Positions 37,944-46,345 of a DNA stretch of 64,000 nucleotides are shown here, piece by piece. Both the position numbers and the translations under genes were made by a program. This DNA comes from Streptomyces hokutonensis (GTDB lineage Bacteria > Actinomycetota > Actinomycetes > Streptomycetales > Streptomycetaceae): positions 1 through 64,000 of the forward strand of contig NZ_BARG01000025.1 of the NCBI RefSeq assembly GCF_000376565.1. The letters are read 5' to 3'. The notes under the pieces were generated by a model that made no database searches, was not told the DNA's origin, and saw nothing but the letters and a program-made list of their open reading frames with translations. Within the stretch, counting starts at the first letter, position 1, and the number at the start of each line of letters is the position of its first letter.

Positions 37944-38608
37944 CGGCCCTCCGGCGCCGGCGGCGATTCCCTGAGCAGGCCGGCGCGGTCGGCGAGCAGC
38001 GCCGCCTGGACCCGGCTGCCCACCTCCAACTTGGCCAGGACGGCGCTCACATGGTCCTTGACCGTCGCGGAACTGAGGTGCATCCGCTCGGCGATCCCGG
38101 TGTTGGACAGCCCCTCGGCGACCAGGACGAGCACGGTCCGCTCGCGCTCGGTCAGCCGGCCGATGCCGAGGGCGGCCGGGCCGCGCGGATCGGCGTCCAG
38201 ATAACCGCCGACGACGGTACGGGTGACCTTGGCCGACAGGACGACCCCGCCGTCGGCCAAGGAACGTATGAGATACGGCAGTTGCTCGGGATCGGTGTCC
38301 TTCAGCAGAAAGCCGGACGCGCCGGAGCGCAGGGCCGCCGCCACGTACTGGTCCATGTCGAAGGTCGTGAGCATCGCGACCACCGGCGGCTCCGCCATGC
38401 GGCGCAGTTCGGCCAGCACGGTGAGCCCGTCCACGTCCGGCATCCGGATGTCGAGCAGCACGACGTCCGGACGCGTCTCCCGCACGGTACGGACCGCCGC
38501 GCCGCCGGACACGGCCGCCACCACCTCGATGTCGTCCGCGGCATCGAGGATGTGCCGGAAGCCCGTACGGACCATGGCCTCGTCGTCGACCACCAGAACC
38601 CGGATCAT
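37940..38608 (-). CDS. NarL/LuxR-type response regulator (second system)
   Basis: A 222-residue regulator beginning MIRVLVVDDEAMVRTGF, with phospho-Asp in VVLLDIRMPD (~54), Thr in LTTFDMDQY, Lys in FLLKDTDP and a LuxR HTH LTERERTVLVLVAEG...SSATVKDHVSAVL. Here the regulator gene precedes the kinase gene, the reverse of the 23-25 kb pair. The divergent gene (DUF418-type membrane protein, 178 bases away) is the natural candidate target. Confidence 0.93.
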   Translation of the reverse strand: MIRVLVVDDEAMVRTGFRHILDAADDIEVVAAVSGGAAVRTVRETRPDVVLLDIRMPDVDGLTVLAELRRMAEPPVVAMLTTFDMDQYVAAALRSGASGFLLKDTDPEQLPYLIRSLADGGVVLSAKVTRTVVGGYLDADPRGPAALGIGRLTERERTVLVLVAEGLSNTGIAERMHLSSATVKDHVSAVLAKLEVGSRVQAALLADRAGLLRESPPAPEGR

Positions 38609-38786
38609 GTGCGCACCGCTCCCCGCCCGATCACTGTCGGACCGCTACGACGCCGGGATCCGCCCAGCGGTTCCGCGAGTGCTTCCGCGCGCCGCCCCTC
38701 GGCGGGGGTGCCCCGCCGATCGGCGGGGTCAACTCCGGTCAGCTGCCGGATGGTTGGGAAGCCCGCCGCGCCCGATCCTGAAGCAC

Positions 38787-40031
38787 ATGACACAACCAGC
38801 GCCGCCGGTCTTACCCCACCCGCCCCCGCAACCGCCCTCGCACACACCGGACCCCCCGCCGCCCTCCCGCACACCGCCGACAGGACGGCTCGTCGCCGTC
38901 GACCTGGCCCGCGGACTCGCGGTCCTCGGCATGTACGCCGCGCACGTCGGCCCCGATCCCGCCGTCGGCGGGCCACTGGGCTTCGCCATGGAGCTGGCAC
39001 GCGGCCGTTCCTCCGCCCTGTTCGCGCTGCTCGCCGGGTTCTCGCTGGTGCTCATCACCGGTCGCCCGGAACCCCGCACCGGACGCGCGGGGCGGCAGGC
39101 CGTGGGCCGGATCGTCGTCCGCGCGCTCGTCCTGATGGCACTGGGCTACGCCCTGACCGCGCTGAACACCGACGTCGACGTGATCCTGTCCTGCTACGGC
39201 CTTCTCTTCCTCCTCCTGCTGCCGCTGCACCGGCTGAGCGCCCGGACACTGGCGGCCGTCGCCACCGCCGGCGCGCTCGTCCTGCCCCAACTGCTGTACG
39301 CGGTACGGCAGTCCATCGAGGGCGGCGACTGGGCCGACGCCGTCGTCGCCGCCGATCCACTCGCCGGGGTCACCGGCACCGACGGCTTCATGGACCTGCT
39401 CTTCACCGGCGCGTACCCGGTGCTCACCTGGATGCCGTTCATGGTCGCGGGCATGGCACTGGCCCGCCTCGACCTCACCCGGGCCGGGCTCCGCTCCCGC
39501 CTGCTCCTCACCGGCGGCGCCCTGACCGTGCTCGGCTACGGCGGTTCCTGGCTGGCCCTGCACCTCGTCCCGCACGCGCTCACCGCGGTCGGCGCGGCGA
39601 CGAACGGCGGTTCCGCATCCTCGGCCTGGTGGTCCGACACCGTAGGAGACCTCGGCGACGACACCCCGGCCGCCTGGCTCCTGGTGGCCGCACCGCACAG
39701 CCAGACGACGTTCTCCATCCTCGGCAACACGGGCGTCGCGCTCACCGTCGTAGCCCTCTGCCTCTGGACGACGGACCGGCTGCCCCGGCTCACCCGCTTG
39801 ACCGCATCCGTGACCTCGGTCGGCATGACCGCGCTGACCGCCTACGTCCTGCACATCCTCGCCATCCGCGCCGTCGGCATGGAGGAGTCGACAGGCCCGG
39901 CGCTGCTGTCCCTGTTCGTCTTCATCACCACCTCCCTGCTCCTGGCGACCGCCTGGACCCGACGGTTCCGCCGCGGCCCGCTGGAACACCTGCTCCACGG
40001 CACGACCCGCATCGCCGACCGCATCATGTGA
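38787..40031 (+). CDS. DUF418/acyltransferase-3-like polytopic membrane protein
   Basis: A 414-residue protein with a Pro-rich cytoplasmic N terminus (~1-32) and about ten helices. The opening RLVAVDLARGLAVLGMYAAH matches the first helix of DUF1624/DUF418 proteins, distant relatives of heparan-alpha-glucosaminide N-acetyltransferase and acyltransferase-3 enzymes. The terminal region LTAYVLHILAIRAVG is also typical. It may acylate an envelope molecule. The start is ATG 38787; the long in-frame extension upstream runs antisense to the response regulator. Ribosome site is weak (GAAG). Confidence 0.8.
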   Translation: MTQPAPPVLPHPPPQPPSHTPDPPPPSRTPPTGRLVAVDLARGLAVLGMYAAHVGPDPAVGGPLGFAMELARGRSSALFALLAGFSLVLITGRPEPRTGRAGRQAVGRIVVRALVLMALGYALTALNTDVDVILSCYGLLFLLLLPLHRLSARTLAAVATAGALVLPQLLYAVRQSIEGGDWADAVVAADPLAGVTGTDGFMDLLFTGAYPVLTWMPFMVAGMALARLDLTRAGLRSRLLLTGGALTVLGYGGSWLALHLVPHALTAVGAATNGGSASSAWWSDTVGDLGDDTPAAWLLVAAPHSQTTFSILGNTGVALTVVALCLWTTDRLPRLTRLTASVTSVGMTALTAYVLHILAIRAVGMEESTGPALLSLFVFITTSLLLATAWTRRFRRGPLEHLLHGTTRIADRIM

Positions 40032-40120
40032 TCCCGCCGGCCGGACCCGGTGGCTTCGTGCCGGTCACTGTGACTCCTAGGATGAGGCGTTGCTGGCTGC
40101 CCGCCTTGAGGGCGCCGACC

Positions 40121-41605
40121 ATGGGGGCCATGACCCCGTCATCCCGTTCTGCGGCCGCCGTCCGAAGCGCGGGCGGTTCCGCGCAGCCGGCCGTCGGCCT
40201 GACCAGGGCCGGTCTCGCCGTGCTGATCACCGCGGTCTTCCTGCCTCAGGTCGACTTCTTCATCGTCAACGTCGCACTCCCCACGATCCAGTCGTCGCTC
40301 GCGGCGAGTCCTGGCGCGCTCGAACTCGTCGTCGCCGGCTACGGGACCGCCTATGCCGCGACACTGGTTCTCGGCGGGCGGCTGGGCGACATGATCGGCC
40401 GCCGGCGGATGCTGCTGACAGGGCTGTCCGCCTTCGTGCTCACCTCGCTGGTCTGCGGCGTGGCTCCCGGGATCGGTGTTCTGCTCGCGGCGCGGATCCT
40501 GCAGGGGGTCGCGGCGGGCCTGGTCGTCCCCCAGGTGATCGCGACGCTCCACGCGACGCTGAGCGGTGAACGGCGGCACCGGGCCCTGGGGCTGTACAGC
40601 TCGGCCGCGGGCGCGGCGATCGTGGTCGGCCAGCTCGTCGGTGGCCTGCTGGTGACCGCCGACGTCGCGGGCACCGGATGGCGGCCGATCTTCCTGGTCA
40701 ACGTGCCGGTCGGTGCGGTGGCCCTCATCGCGGCCCGGCGTCTCGTCCCGGCGTCCCGCTCACCGCACCCGCTCGGGCTCGATCTGGTGGGGACGCTGCT
40801 GTTCGCCGGGACGCTGGTGGCCTTGCTGGTGCCGCTCGCGGAGGGACCGACGATCGGTTGGCCTCCGTGGAGCTGGGGCGTGCTGGCGCTGGTACCGGTG
40901 CTCGCGGCGGCGACGGTCGTCGTGGAACGCCGCGCCGAGGCGGCCGGGCGGGTTCCGCTGTTGCCTCCTTCGCTGCTGCGGCTGCGGTCGATGAGGCGCG
41001 GCTTCACGATGCACCTCCCCTTCATGCTCACCTACGGCGCCTTCATGTTCGTGTTCGCCCTCACCGTCCAGACGGGCCTGCACAGCGGGGTGCTCGGCGG
41101 GGGTCTCGCGGTTCTGCCGCTGGCGGTCGCCTACTTCACCGGGTCCCTCGCCGCGCCGCGCGTCATCGCCCGGTTCGGCGCTCGTCGCGTCGTCGCCGTC
41201 GCCGCGGTGGCCGTCGCCCTCGGCCTCCTGGTGCTCGTCCTGGTCACCGTGACCACGTGGCCGTACACCGACTACTGGGCGTTCGCACCGGGACTCGTAC
41301 TGGCCGGGGCCGGCCAGGCGCTCGTCTTCGCCTGTCTCTTCCGGCTGATCCTGCTCGACGTTCCGGAGCATCTGGTGGGGGTCGGGGGCGGTGTGGTCAC
41401 CACGGTGCAACAGTCCGGTCTGGCGCTCGGGGTGGCGACACTGGGCACGTTGTTCGTCGGGCTCGAGAAGACCGGCGTCGGCACCGCCTTCGTGGTGTCG
41501 CTCGCGGTCCAGGCCGCGATCATGCTCGCGATCGCGGCCGGCTCGTTCGCCCTGCCCCACCTGAATGCGCGACCGGGGGAGACCGGGGTCGTGGTCGATG
41601 TGTGA
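40121..41605 (+). CDS. DHA2-type MFS exporter
   Basis: A 494-residue transporter with about 14 helices. It has TAVFLPQVDFFIVNVALPTI in the first helix, motif A GGRLGDMIGRRRMLL, motif B-like ARILQGVAAGLVVPQV and the long second half with ALGVATLGTLF. GAGGG lies 8 bases ahead of ATG 40121; ATG 40130 is possible. A -10-like TAGGAT at 40078-40083 lies upstream. A very long in-frame extension is not real since it crosses the DUF418 gene. Substrate unknown; no adjacent regulator on its own strand. Confidence 0.88.
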   Translation: MGAMTPSSRSAAAVRSAGGSAQPAVGLTRAGLAVLITAVFLPQVDFFIVNVALPTIQSSLAASPGALELVVAGYGTAYAATLVLGGRLGDMIGRRRMLLTGLSAFVLTSLVCGVAPGIGVLLAARILQGVAAGLVVPQVIATLHATLSGERRHRALGLYSSAAGAAIVVGQLVGGLLVTADVAGTGWRPIFLVNVPVGAVALIAARRLVPASRSPHPLGLDLVGTLLFAGTLVALLVPLAEGPTIGWPPWSWGVLALVPVLAAATVVVERRAEAAGRVPLLPPSLLRLRSMRRGFTMHLPFMLTYGAFMFVFALTVQTGLHSGVLGGGLAVLPLAVAYFTGSLAAPRVIARFGARRVVAVAAVAVALGLLVLVLVTVTTWPYTDYWAFAPGLVLAGAGQALVFACLFRLILLDVPEHLVGVGGGVVTTVQQSGLALGVATLGTLFVGLEKTGVGTAFVVSLAVQAAIMLAIAAGSFALPHLNARPGETGVVVDV

Positions 41606-41771
41606 CCGCCCGCGGACCGCAGGAGTGGCGTGGCCCAGAACGGGTTGATCCGCCGCCGCGGCTGATCGTCGGGCACGCGCCGCTGACCGGGGGGCGAACG
41701 GCGAGACGGTGGCCGATGCCGCTCCGGCCGGTCTGCTGCGCAGCGGGGGGCTGACCCGACGACGGGGCCGA

Positions 41772-41792
41772 CTGAGCGCGGGGCCGGCTCAG
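41772..41792. terminator. Possible hairpin between convergent MFS and regulator genes
   Basis: CTGAGC (41772-41777) pairs with GCTCAG (41787-41792) over a 9-base GC-rich loop, overlapping the end of the regulator gene. An alternative GCCGGCT/AGCCGGC pairing overlaps it. Weak but in the right place. Confidence 0.35.
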
Positions 41793-42715
41793 CCGGCGTC
41801 GGCGACCAGCCTGGTCAGCCGCTCGTCGGTGTCCGGGTCCGCGGGGAGCAGCACCTGTAGCCGGGTCGTAGAGCCGGGCGCGACCCACGTGTTGGAGACG
41901 GTGAAGGTCATCCGACCGACCTCCGGGTGGTCGATCCGGCGCGGCACACCGGCGTCGACTCCGCGGACGGAGTGCCGGTCCCACAGTTCGGCGAACTCCG
42001 GCGACTCCGCGCGCAGCCGCGAAACCAGCGCCTTCCATCGGCCGTCGTCGACGTGCTCGGCCATCGCGACGCGCAGATTCGCGACCTGGCGAGCAGCGGC
42101 CTGCTCCCAGTCGACGACGCGCTCGCGCCAGCGGGGCTCGGTGAAGGTGAGCCAGACGCAGTTGCGCTGTGCGATCGGCACCTCGTCGAGGTCGGTGATC
42201 AGCAGGCGCATCGCGCTGTTGTAGGCGAGCAGGTCGAACTTGCCGTTCTGGACGCAGGCGGGGTACGGGTCGAGCTTGTCCAGCACCGCGTGCAACTCGG
42301 TGCTCACGGCGTTGCACTCCACGACCACCGCGTCGTCCGCGGCACCGGCGAGCCGGTAGAGGTGGTGGCGCTCGTCGTGGTCCAGGCGCAGCGTGCGGGC
42401 GAGGGCGTTGAGCACCTGCGGCGAGGGGCGTACGTCGCGGGCCTGCTCCAGGGCCGTGTACCAGGTGACGCTCATCCCGGCGTGCTGAGCGACCTCCTCC
42501 CTGCGCAGACCGGGGGTGCGCCGCCGAGTGACCGCCATGACACCGAGCTCGGTCGGCGACATGCGCTCGCGCCGGCTGCGCAGGAAGACGGCCAGCTCTC
42601 GGCGCCGCACAGCCGCGCCGTCGGAGGCGACACGGCTCTCGAGACCGATGGCACGGGCGGAATCGGGCGACGGGTCGGCAGGCTCCTCGGGCCGCGGCAC
42701 GGTGTACACAACCAT
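41789..42715 (-). CDS. XRE-family regulator with MmyB-like ligand-binding domain
   Basis: A 308-residue regulator: HTH at ~55-110 (GLRREEVAQHAGMSVTWYTALEQARDVRPSPQVL) and an MmyB/MltR-type PAS-like ligand domain at ~125-300 (LDPYPACVQNGKFDLLAYN, GRMTFTVSNTWVAPGSTTRLQVLLP). A structure of this family (MltR) was found with a bound fatty acid. GGAGG lies 7 bases before ATG 42715. It is divergent from an SDR gene, the usual arrangement for this family in actinobacteria, with a long dyad between them. Confidence 0.9.
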   Translation of the reverse strand: MVVYTVPRPEEPADPSPDSARAIGLESRVASDGAAVRRRELAVFLRSRRERMSPTELGVMAVTRRRTPGLRREEVAQHAGMSVTWYTALEQARDVRPSPQVLNALARTLRLDHDERHHLYRLAGAADDAVVVECNAVSTELHAVLDKLDPYPACVQNGKFDLLAYNSAMRLLITDLDEVPIAQRNCVWLTFTEPRWRERVVDWEQAAARQVANLRVAMAEHVDDGRWKALVSRLRAESPEFAELWDRHSVRGVDAGVPRRIDHPEVGRMTFTVSNTWVAPGSTTRLQVLLPADPDTDERLTRLVADAG

Positions 42716-42757
42716 CAGGATCCTCCGGAGACCGATCGGCCTCCACTCAGTCGTGAA

Positions 42758-42786
42758 ACTAGTATCAGCAGTGACTTGATACCAGT
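42758..42786. promoter_or_regulatory. Operator dyad ACTAGTATCA-N9-TGATACCAGT
   Basis: Two 10-base arms match at 9 of 10 positions around a 9-base spacer, midway between the MmyB-like regulator and the SDR gene. The size suits a dimeric XRE-type protein contacting successive major grooves, so this is the likely regulator site. Confidence 0.7.
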
Positions 42787-42850
42787 CTTGAAGGCGGAAA
42801 CGATACGGCCATCGGCCTTGTGCACCCTGCTCAGAAGGAGCTCTCCCATC

Positions 42851-43546
42851 GTGTCCGCCGTTACGTCCTCCGCGCCGCATCCCGCTGACGCACGCCACCT
42901 GCTCGTGATCGGTGCCGGCCCCGGCATCGGTGCCGCCACCGCTCGTCGCTTCGCCCGCGACGGATACCGCGTGACCCTGGCGGCCCGGCACCGGGACAAG
43001 CTCGAGGAACTCGCCGCCGACCTGCGCCCGACCGGGGCCGAGGTGGCCGTCCTCCGCGTCGACGCGGCCGACCCCGGGCAGCTGCGCGAGGCGTTGGGCT
43101 CGCTCTACGCGGCTCCGAACCCGCCCGGCGTCGTGCTGTACAACGTTGCCCAGCTGACGCCCGACGACCTTCTGTCGGCCGCGCCCGAGGACCTGCTGGG
43201 CGCCTACACGGTCGACGTCGTCGGTGGGGTGGTGGCCGCCCAGGTCGCGGTGCCGGCCCTGCGAGCCGCCGGCGGCGGCACCTTGTTGTTCACCGGTGGC
43301 GGTCTGGCCGACCAGCCGCACCCGAGCCTCGCCACGTTGTCCCTGGGCAAGCTGGGGCTGCGCGGGGTCGCGAACCTGCTGGGCACCCAGCTGGCCGACG
43401 AGGGTATTCGGGTCTTCACCCTCACGGTCAACGGGATGGTGGAGCCGGGCACCCCGTTCGACCCCGAGCACATCGCTGAGCGGTACCGGCGGGCGATCGA
43501 TGACGCCAAGCCGGGATTCACCGACGAACACTTCAACGGCGTCTGA
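42851..43546 (+). CDS. Atypical SDR with degenerate active site
   Basis: A 231-residue Rossmann protein beginning ARHLLVIGAGPGIGAATARR. The middle NNAG motif is YNVAQ, the Ser motif reads TGGGLAD and the YxxxK region reads LSLGK, so Ser and Tyr are both lost while Lys stays. Such proteins are consistent companions of MmyB-like regulators. It is likely a nucleotide-dependent reductase of unusual mechanism or a binding protein; undecided. AAGGAG lies 10 bases ahead of GTG 42851. Confidence 0.78.
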   Translation: MSAVTSSAPHPADARHLLVIGAGPGIGAATARRFARDGYRVTLAARHRDKLEELAADLRPTGAEVAVLRVDAADPGQLREALGSLYAAPNPPGVVLYNVAQLTPDDLLSAAPEDLLGAYTVDVVGGVVAAQVAVPALRAAGGGTLLFTGGGLADQPHPSLATLSLGKLGLRGVANLLGTQLADEGIRVFTLTVNGMVEPGTPFDPEHIAERYRRAIDDAKPGFTDEHFNGV

Positions 43547-43571
43547 GCGTCGAGGCAGCCGACCTCTGCGG

Positions 43572-44039
43572 CTAGCCGAGCGCCTTGGCGATGGCCCGCA
43601 TTGCTTCCGCGAGATCGGGCAGGGTCGAGCGCGGGACGTGATCGAGGACGCGCGCGCGGACGCTGCCCAGGTGCACGGGGTAGGCCCGCTGCAGTCTCTC
43701 CAACCCCTTCGCCGTGAGGATGACCTCGACACCCCGCGCGTCACCCGCGGAACGTCTCTTGATCACCAGGCCGTCGGCAGCGAGGGCGTCGACCAGACGC
43801 GTCGTCCTGCTGCCCGACAGGTAGACACGGTTGGCGAGTTCAGTGACCCGCAGTACCTGATCGGGTGCTTCGGACAGGTGCGTCAGGGCACTGTACGTAC
43901 TGAGTGAGATGTTCGCGCCGCGTTGCAAGTCGTCGTCGAGGTACCGCGGCGCCAGCACGAAGAAGCGGGCGAGATCTCGCCATGCCGGCTCCTCCACATC
44001 GTCCAAGGGCTGAAGGTTCGTGGGTGGGCCATCCGTCAT
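43572..44039 (-). CDS. MarR-family regulator
   Basis: A 155-residue MarR protein with winged helix ANISLSTYSALTHLSEAP...RVTELANRVYLSGSRTTRLVDAL and wing SAGDARGVEVILTAKG. I start at ATG 44039: a -10-like TATGCT on the minus strand (44046-44051) is 6 bases upstream, so the mRNA may be leaderless, and a 35-codon upstream extension is unlikely. It is divergent from YceI and the glycosyltransferase-methyltransferase pair. Confidence 0.88.
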   Translation of the reverse strand: MTDGPPTNLQPLDDVEEPAWRDLARFFVLAPRYLDDDLQRGANISLSTYSALTHLSEAPDQVLRVTELANRVYLSGSRTTRLVDALAADGLVIKRRSAGDARGVEVILTAKGLERLQRAYPVHLGSVRARVLDHVPRSTLPDLAEAMRAIAKALG

Positions 44040-44045
44040 GCCGTC

Positions 44046-44065
44046 AGCATACTTGCAGTTGCAGG
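44046..44065. promoter_or_regulatory. marR -10 element and CTTGCAGTTGCAGG operator candidate
   Basis: An imperfect dyad CTTGCAGTTGCAGG (44052-44065) with TTGCA/TGCAG half-sites abuts the minus-strand -10 TATGCT (44046-44051). TTGCAA-type half-sites are common for MarR proteins. Its position fits autoregulation. Confidence 0.45.
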
Positions 44066-44297
44066 CAGCTATTTCATGCCGATACCTCAACCTGCCCGGG
44101 GCCGCCGTCGCCCCGCTCCAGGTCAAACGATTTGAGAGCGTCACGCTTGGTGCCGAATAGAAGCCCCGCCATCACACAACGTTACTTGCCTGCGCAGACA
44201 TCGATTGCTAGGTTGGCTGTTGCCGCAGCTGGAATGGGGAGCCGTCCCACGGCTCGCGGCAGTTCTGACACGCCACTCGACGAAGGGCACCCATGTC

Positions 44298-44822
44298 ATG
44301 TCGACTTCCGCGACCGCTCTCCAGGCGCCGCCGACCGGGCGGTACATCATCGACGGCTCGGCATCGACCGTCACCTTCACGACCAGGCACATGTTCGGCC
44401 TCGGCAAGGTCCGTGGCCGCTTCACTGTGACGCACGGCGTGATCGTCGTCCCCGACCAGGTCGACGACTCCACCGTGGACGCCGAGATCTCCGCTTCGAG
44501 TTTCTCGACCCGGAACTTCATCAGGGACCCCCAGGTGAGGTCCTCCCTGTTCCTCCATGTCCGCCGCCACCCGACGATCTTCTTCCGGACCAACGGCATT
44601 CAGCGCCGGACGGACAGCTGCACGGTCTCGGGAACCCTGACGGTGAAGGGCAAGCCGGCGCTCGTCGATCTCACGGTGACGGACATCGACGTCACGGGCT
44701 CGTCGGCCGTCTTCACGGCCCACGGGACGATCGACCGGTACGCGCTCGGAATCACCAAGATGCGCGGCATGGCGGCCCGCTATCTGTCCGTCGAAATCAG
44801 CGCCCGTGCCAACAGGGCCTGA
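44298..44822 (+). CDS. YceI-family lipid-binding protein
   Basis: A 174-residue lipocalin-like beta-barrel: GRYIIDGSASTVTFTTRHMF...GKVRGRFTVTHG, then VDAEISASSFSTRNFIRDPQ and the closing ARYLSVEISA. The family binds isoprenoid or fatty-acid chains in a long pocket. There is no signal peptide, unlike many proteobacterial members, so it is cytoplasmic. AAGGG precedes ATG 44298. It is divergent from marR and 176 bases upstream of the glycosyltransferase. Confidence 0.9.
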   Translation: MSTSATALQAPPTGRYIIDGSASTVTFTTRHMFGLGKVRGRFTVTHGVIVVPDQVDDSTVDAEISASSFSTRNFIRDPQVRSSLFLHVRRHPTIFFRTNGIQRRTDSCTVSGTLTVKGKPALVDLTVTDIDVTGSSAVFTAHGTIDRYALGITKMRGMAARYLSVEISARANRA

Positions 44823-44998
44823 ACAGCCCCGGCACGCGAACCGTTCGACGCCCTGAAATCCCGTGCGTCGCTCGAGCAGGCACCCGCCTGCCCCAGTACC
44901 GGCTGAACGGCGAATTCAGGTACTGCGTTCCGCCGGAACTGCCCATGTACCCCATCGGTTTGCCCAAGACCCCTTTCTGCCCATCCGGAAGAGAGACC

Positions 44999-46345
44999 AT
45001 GGCAAAGATCATTGTCACGGCAGGCCCTGTGCCGGGCCATGTCGTACCCCTCGCGGCGATCGCGGCCGACCTGACGAAGCGCGGACATGAGGTTCTCTTC
45101 TACACGGGGGCCCAGTTCGCAGAGCCGATCAGCGCGACCGGGGCGCGGTTCGTCCCGCACCCGGCGGAGGTCGACGTCACGGTCGGCGCCCTGGACGCCG
45201 AGCTCAAGGAGCGCGAGAAGCTCGCCCCGCTCGACCGTATCGTTTTCGACATCAAGCACCTCGCGGCCGACCAGGCGCCGATCCACGACAGGCGCCTCCA
45301 AGAGCTGCTCACCGAGTTCCCCGCGACCGTGGTGATCAGCGAGCCGATGTCCTTCTGGACGCTGCCGACGGCCCTGCGCGCTTCCCGCGGTCGGCGTCCC
45401 CTCCTGGTGAACATAGGTATCGCGCCGCCCGCCTTCGGCAGCGTGGACACCGCGCCCTTCGGGCCGGGGCTGCTCCCGCCCACCACCGACGAGGAACGTG
45501 CCCGTTACGACGACATGCGCGTCCAGATGGGCGCGTTCTTCGCCGATCCGCAGAAGTACGTGGAAGGCGTCTTCACCTCGATGGGCGTCACATTGCCCGC
45601 TCCCCTCTTCGATGCCATGGCCACGGTCCCCGACCACCTGCTTCAGCTGACCGTTCCCGCCTTCGAGTACCCGCGCAGTGACGCCCCGGCGGGCTTCCGC
45701 TTCATAGGGCCCCTGCCGGCCGCCGTCGACAGCGAGTTCGAACTCCCCGACTGGTGGGCGGAGTTGTCCTCCGAACGGCCGGTCGTCGTCGTCACGCAGG
45801 GCACCGTGGAGAACGGCGACCTGTCCCAGCTCCTCGTGCCCACGCTCCGTGCGCTGGCGGACGCGGACGCGACCGTCGTGGCCGCGACGGCACGCCCCGA
45901 CGGCCCCGACATGGTCCGGGCGGCGCTGGACGGTCAGGTTCCCGCCAACGTCCGCCTCGCCGGGTTCGTGCCCTTCGAGCAGTTGCTGCCGCTCGCCGAC
46001 GTCCTGGTGACCAACGCCGGCTACGGCGGTGTCCAGACCGCGCTGCGGCACGGGGTCCCGCTCGTCGTCGGTGGTGAGACCGAGGACAAGCCCGAGGTCG
46101 CCGCCCGGGTCGAGTGGTCCGGCGTCGGGGTCAACCTGCACACGGCCCGCCCCGAGGCGGTCGCCGTCCGGGCCGCCGTGGACGACGTACTGAACGACCC
46201 GCGATACCGCAGGCGTGCGAGCGAGATCCGGAGTCAGTGCGCCGAGTACCGGCCCTTCGACGCCATCGCCGAAATCGTCGAGCGGGCCACGGCGGCGGTT
46301 GAGCAGCCACGACTCGGCCTGCGGCGGGAAGGGGACGGGCTGTGA
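44999..46345 (+). CDS. Macrolide-type family 1 glycosyltransferase
   Basis: A 448-residue GT1 enzyme of the MGT class. The acceptor half starts KIIVTAGPVPGHVVPLAAIA; the donor half has VVVTQGTVENGD and the nucleotide-sugar signature LVTNAGYGGVQTALRHGVPL near residue 340, then GGETEDKPEVAARVEWSGVG. Such enzymes glucosylate macrolides, flavonoids and other phenolics. GGAAGAGAG precedes ATG 44999. Its TGA overlaps the GTG of the O-methyltransferase gene, so the two proteins are made in step. Confidence 0.9.
   Translation: MAKIIVTAGPVPGHVVPLAAIAADLTKRGHEVLFYTGAQFAEPISATGARFVPHPAEVDVTVGALDAELKEREKLAPLDRIVFDIKHLAADQAPIHDRRLQELLTEFPATVVISEPMSFWTLPTALRASRGRRPLLVNIGIAPPAFGSVDTAPFGPGLLPPTTDEERARYDDMRVQMGAFFADPQKYVEGVFTSMGVTLPAPLFDAMATVPDHLLQLTVPAFEYPRSDAPAGFRFIGPLPAAVDSEFELPDWWAELSSERPVVVVTQGTVENGDLSQLLVPTLRALADADATVVAATARPDGPDMVRAALDGQVPANVRLAGFVPFEQLLPLADVLVTNAGYGGVQTALRHGVPLVVGGETEDKPEVAARVEWSGVGVNLHTARPEAVAVRAAVDDVLNDPRYRRRASEIRSQCAEYRPFDAIAEIVERATAAVEQPRLGLRREGDGL

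Noticed and set aside
38051..40120. Long N-terminal extension of the MFS gene at 40121
   Set aside because: The extension lies antisense to the response regulator and out of frame across the DUF418-type gene; it is Arg/Pro-rich and has no homology-like content.
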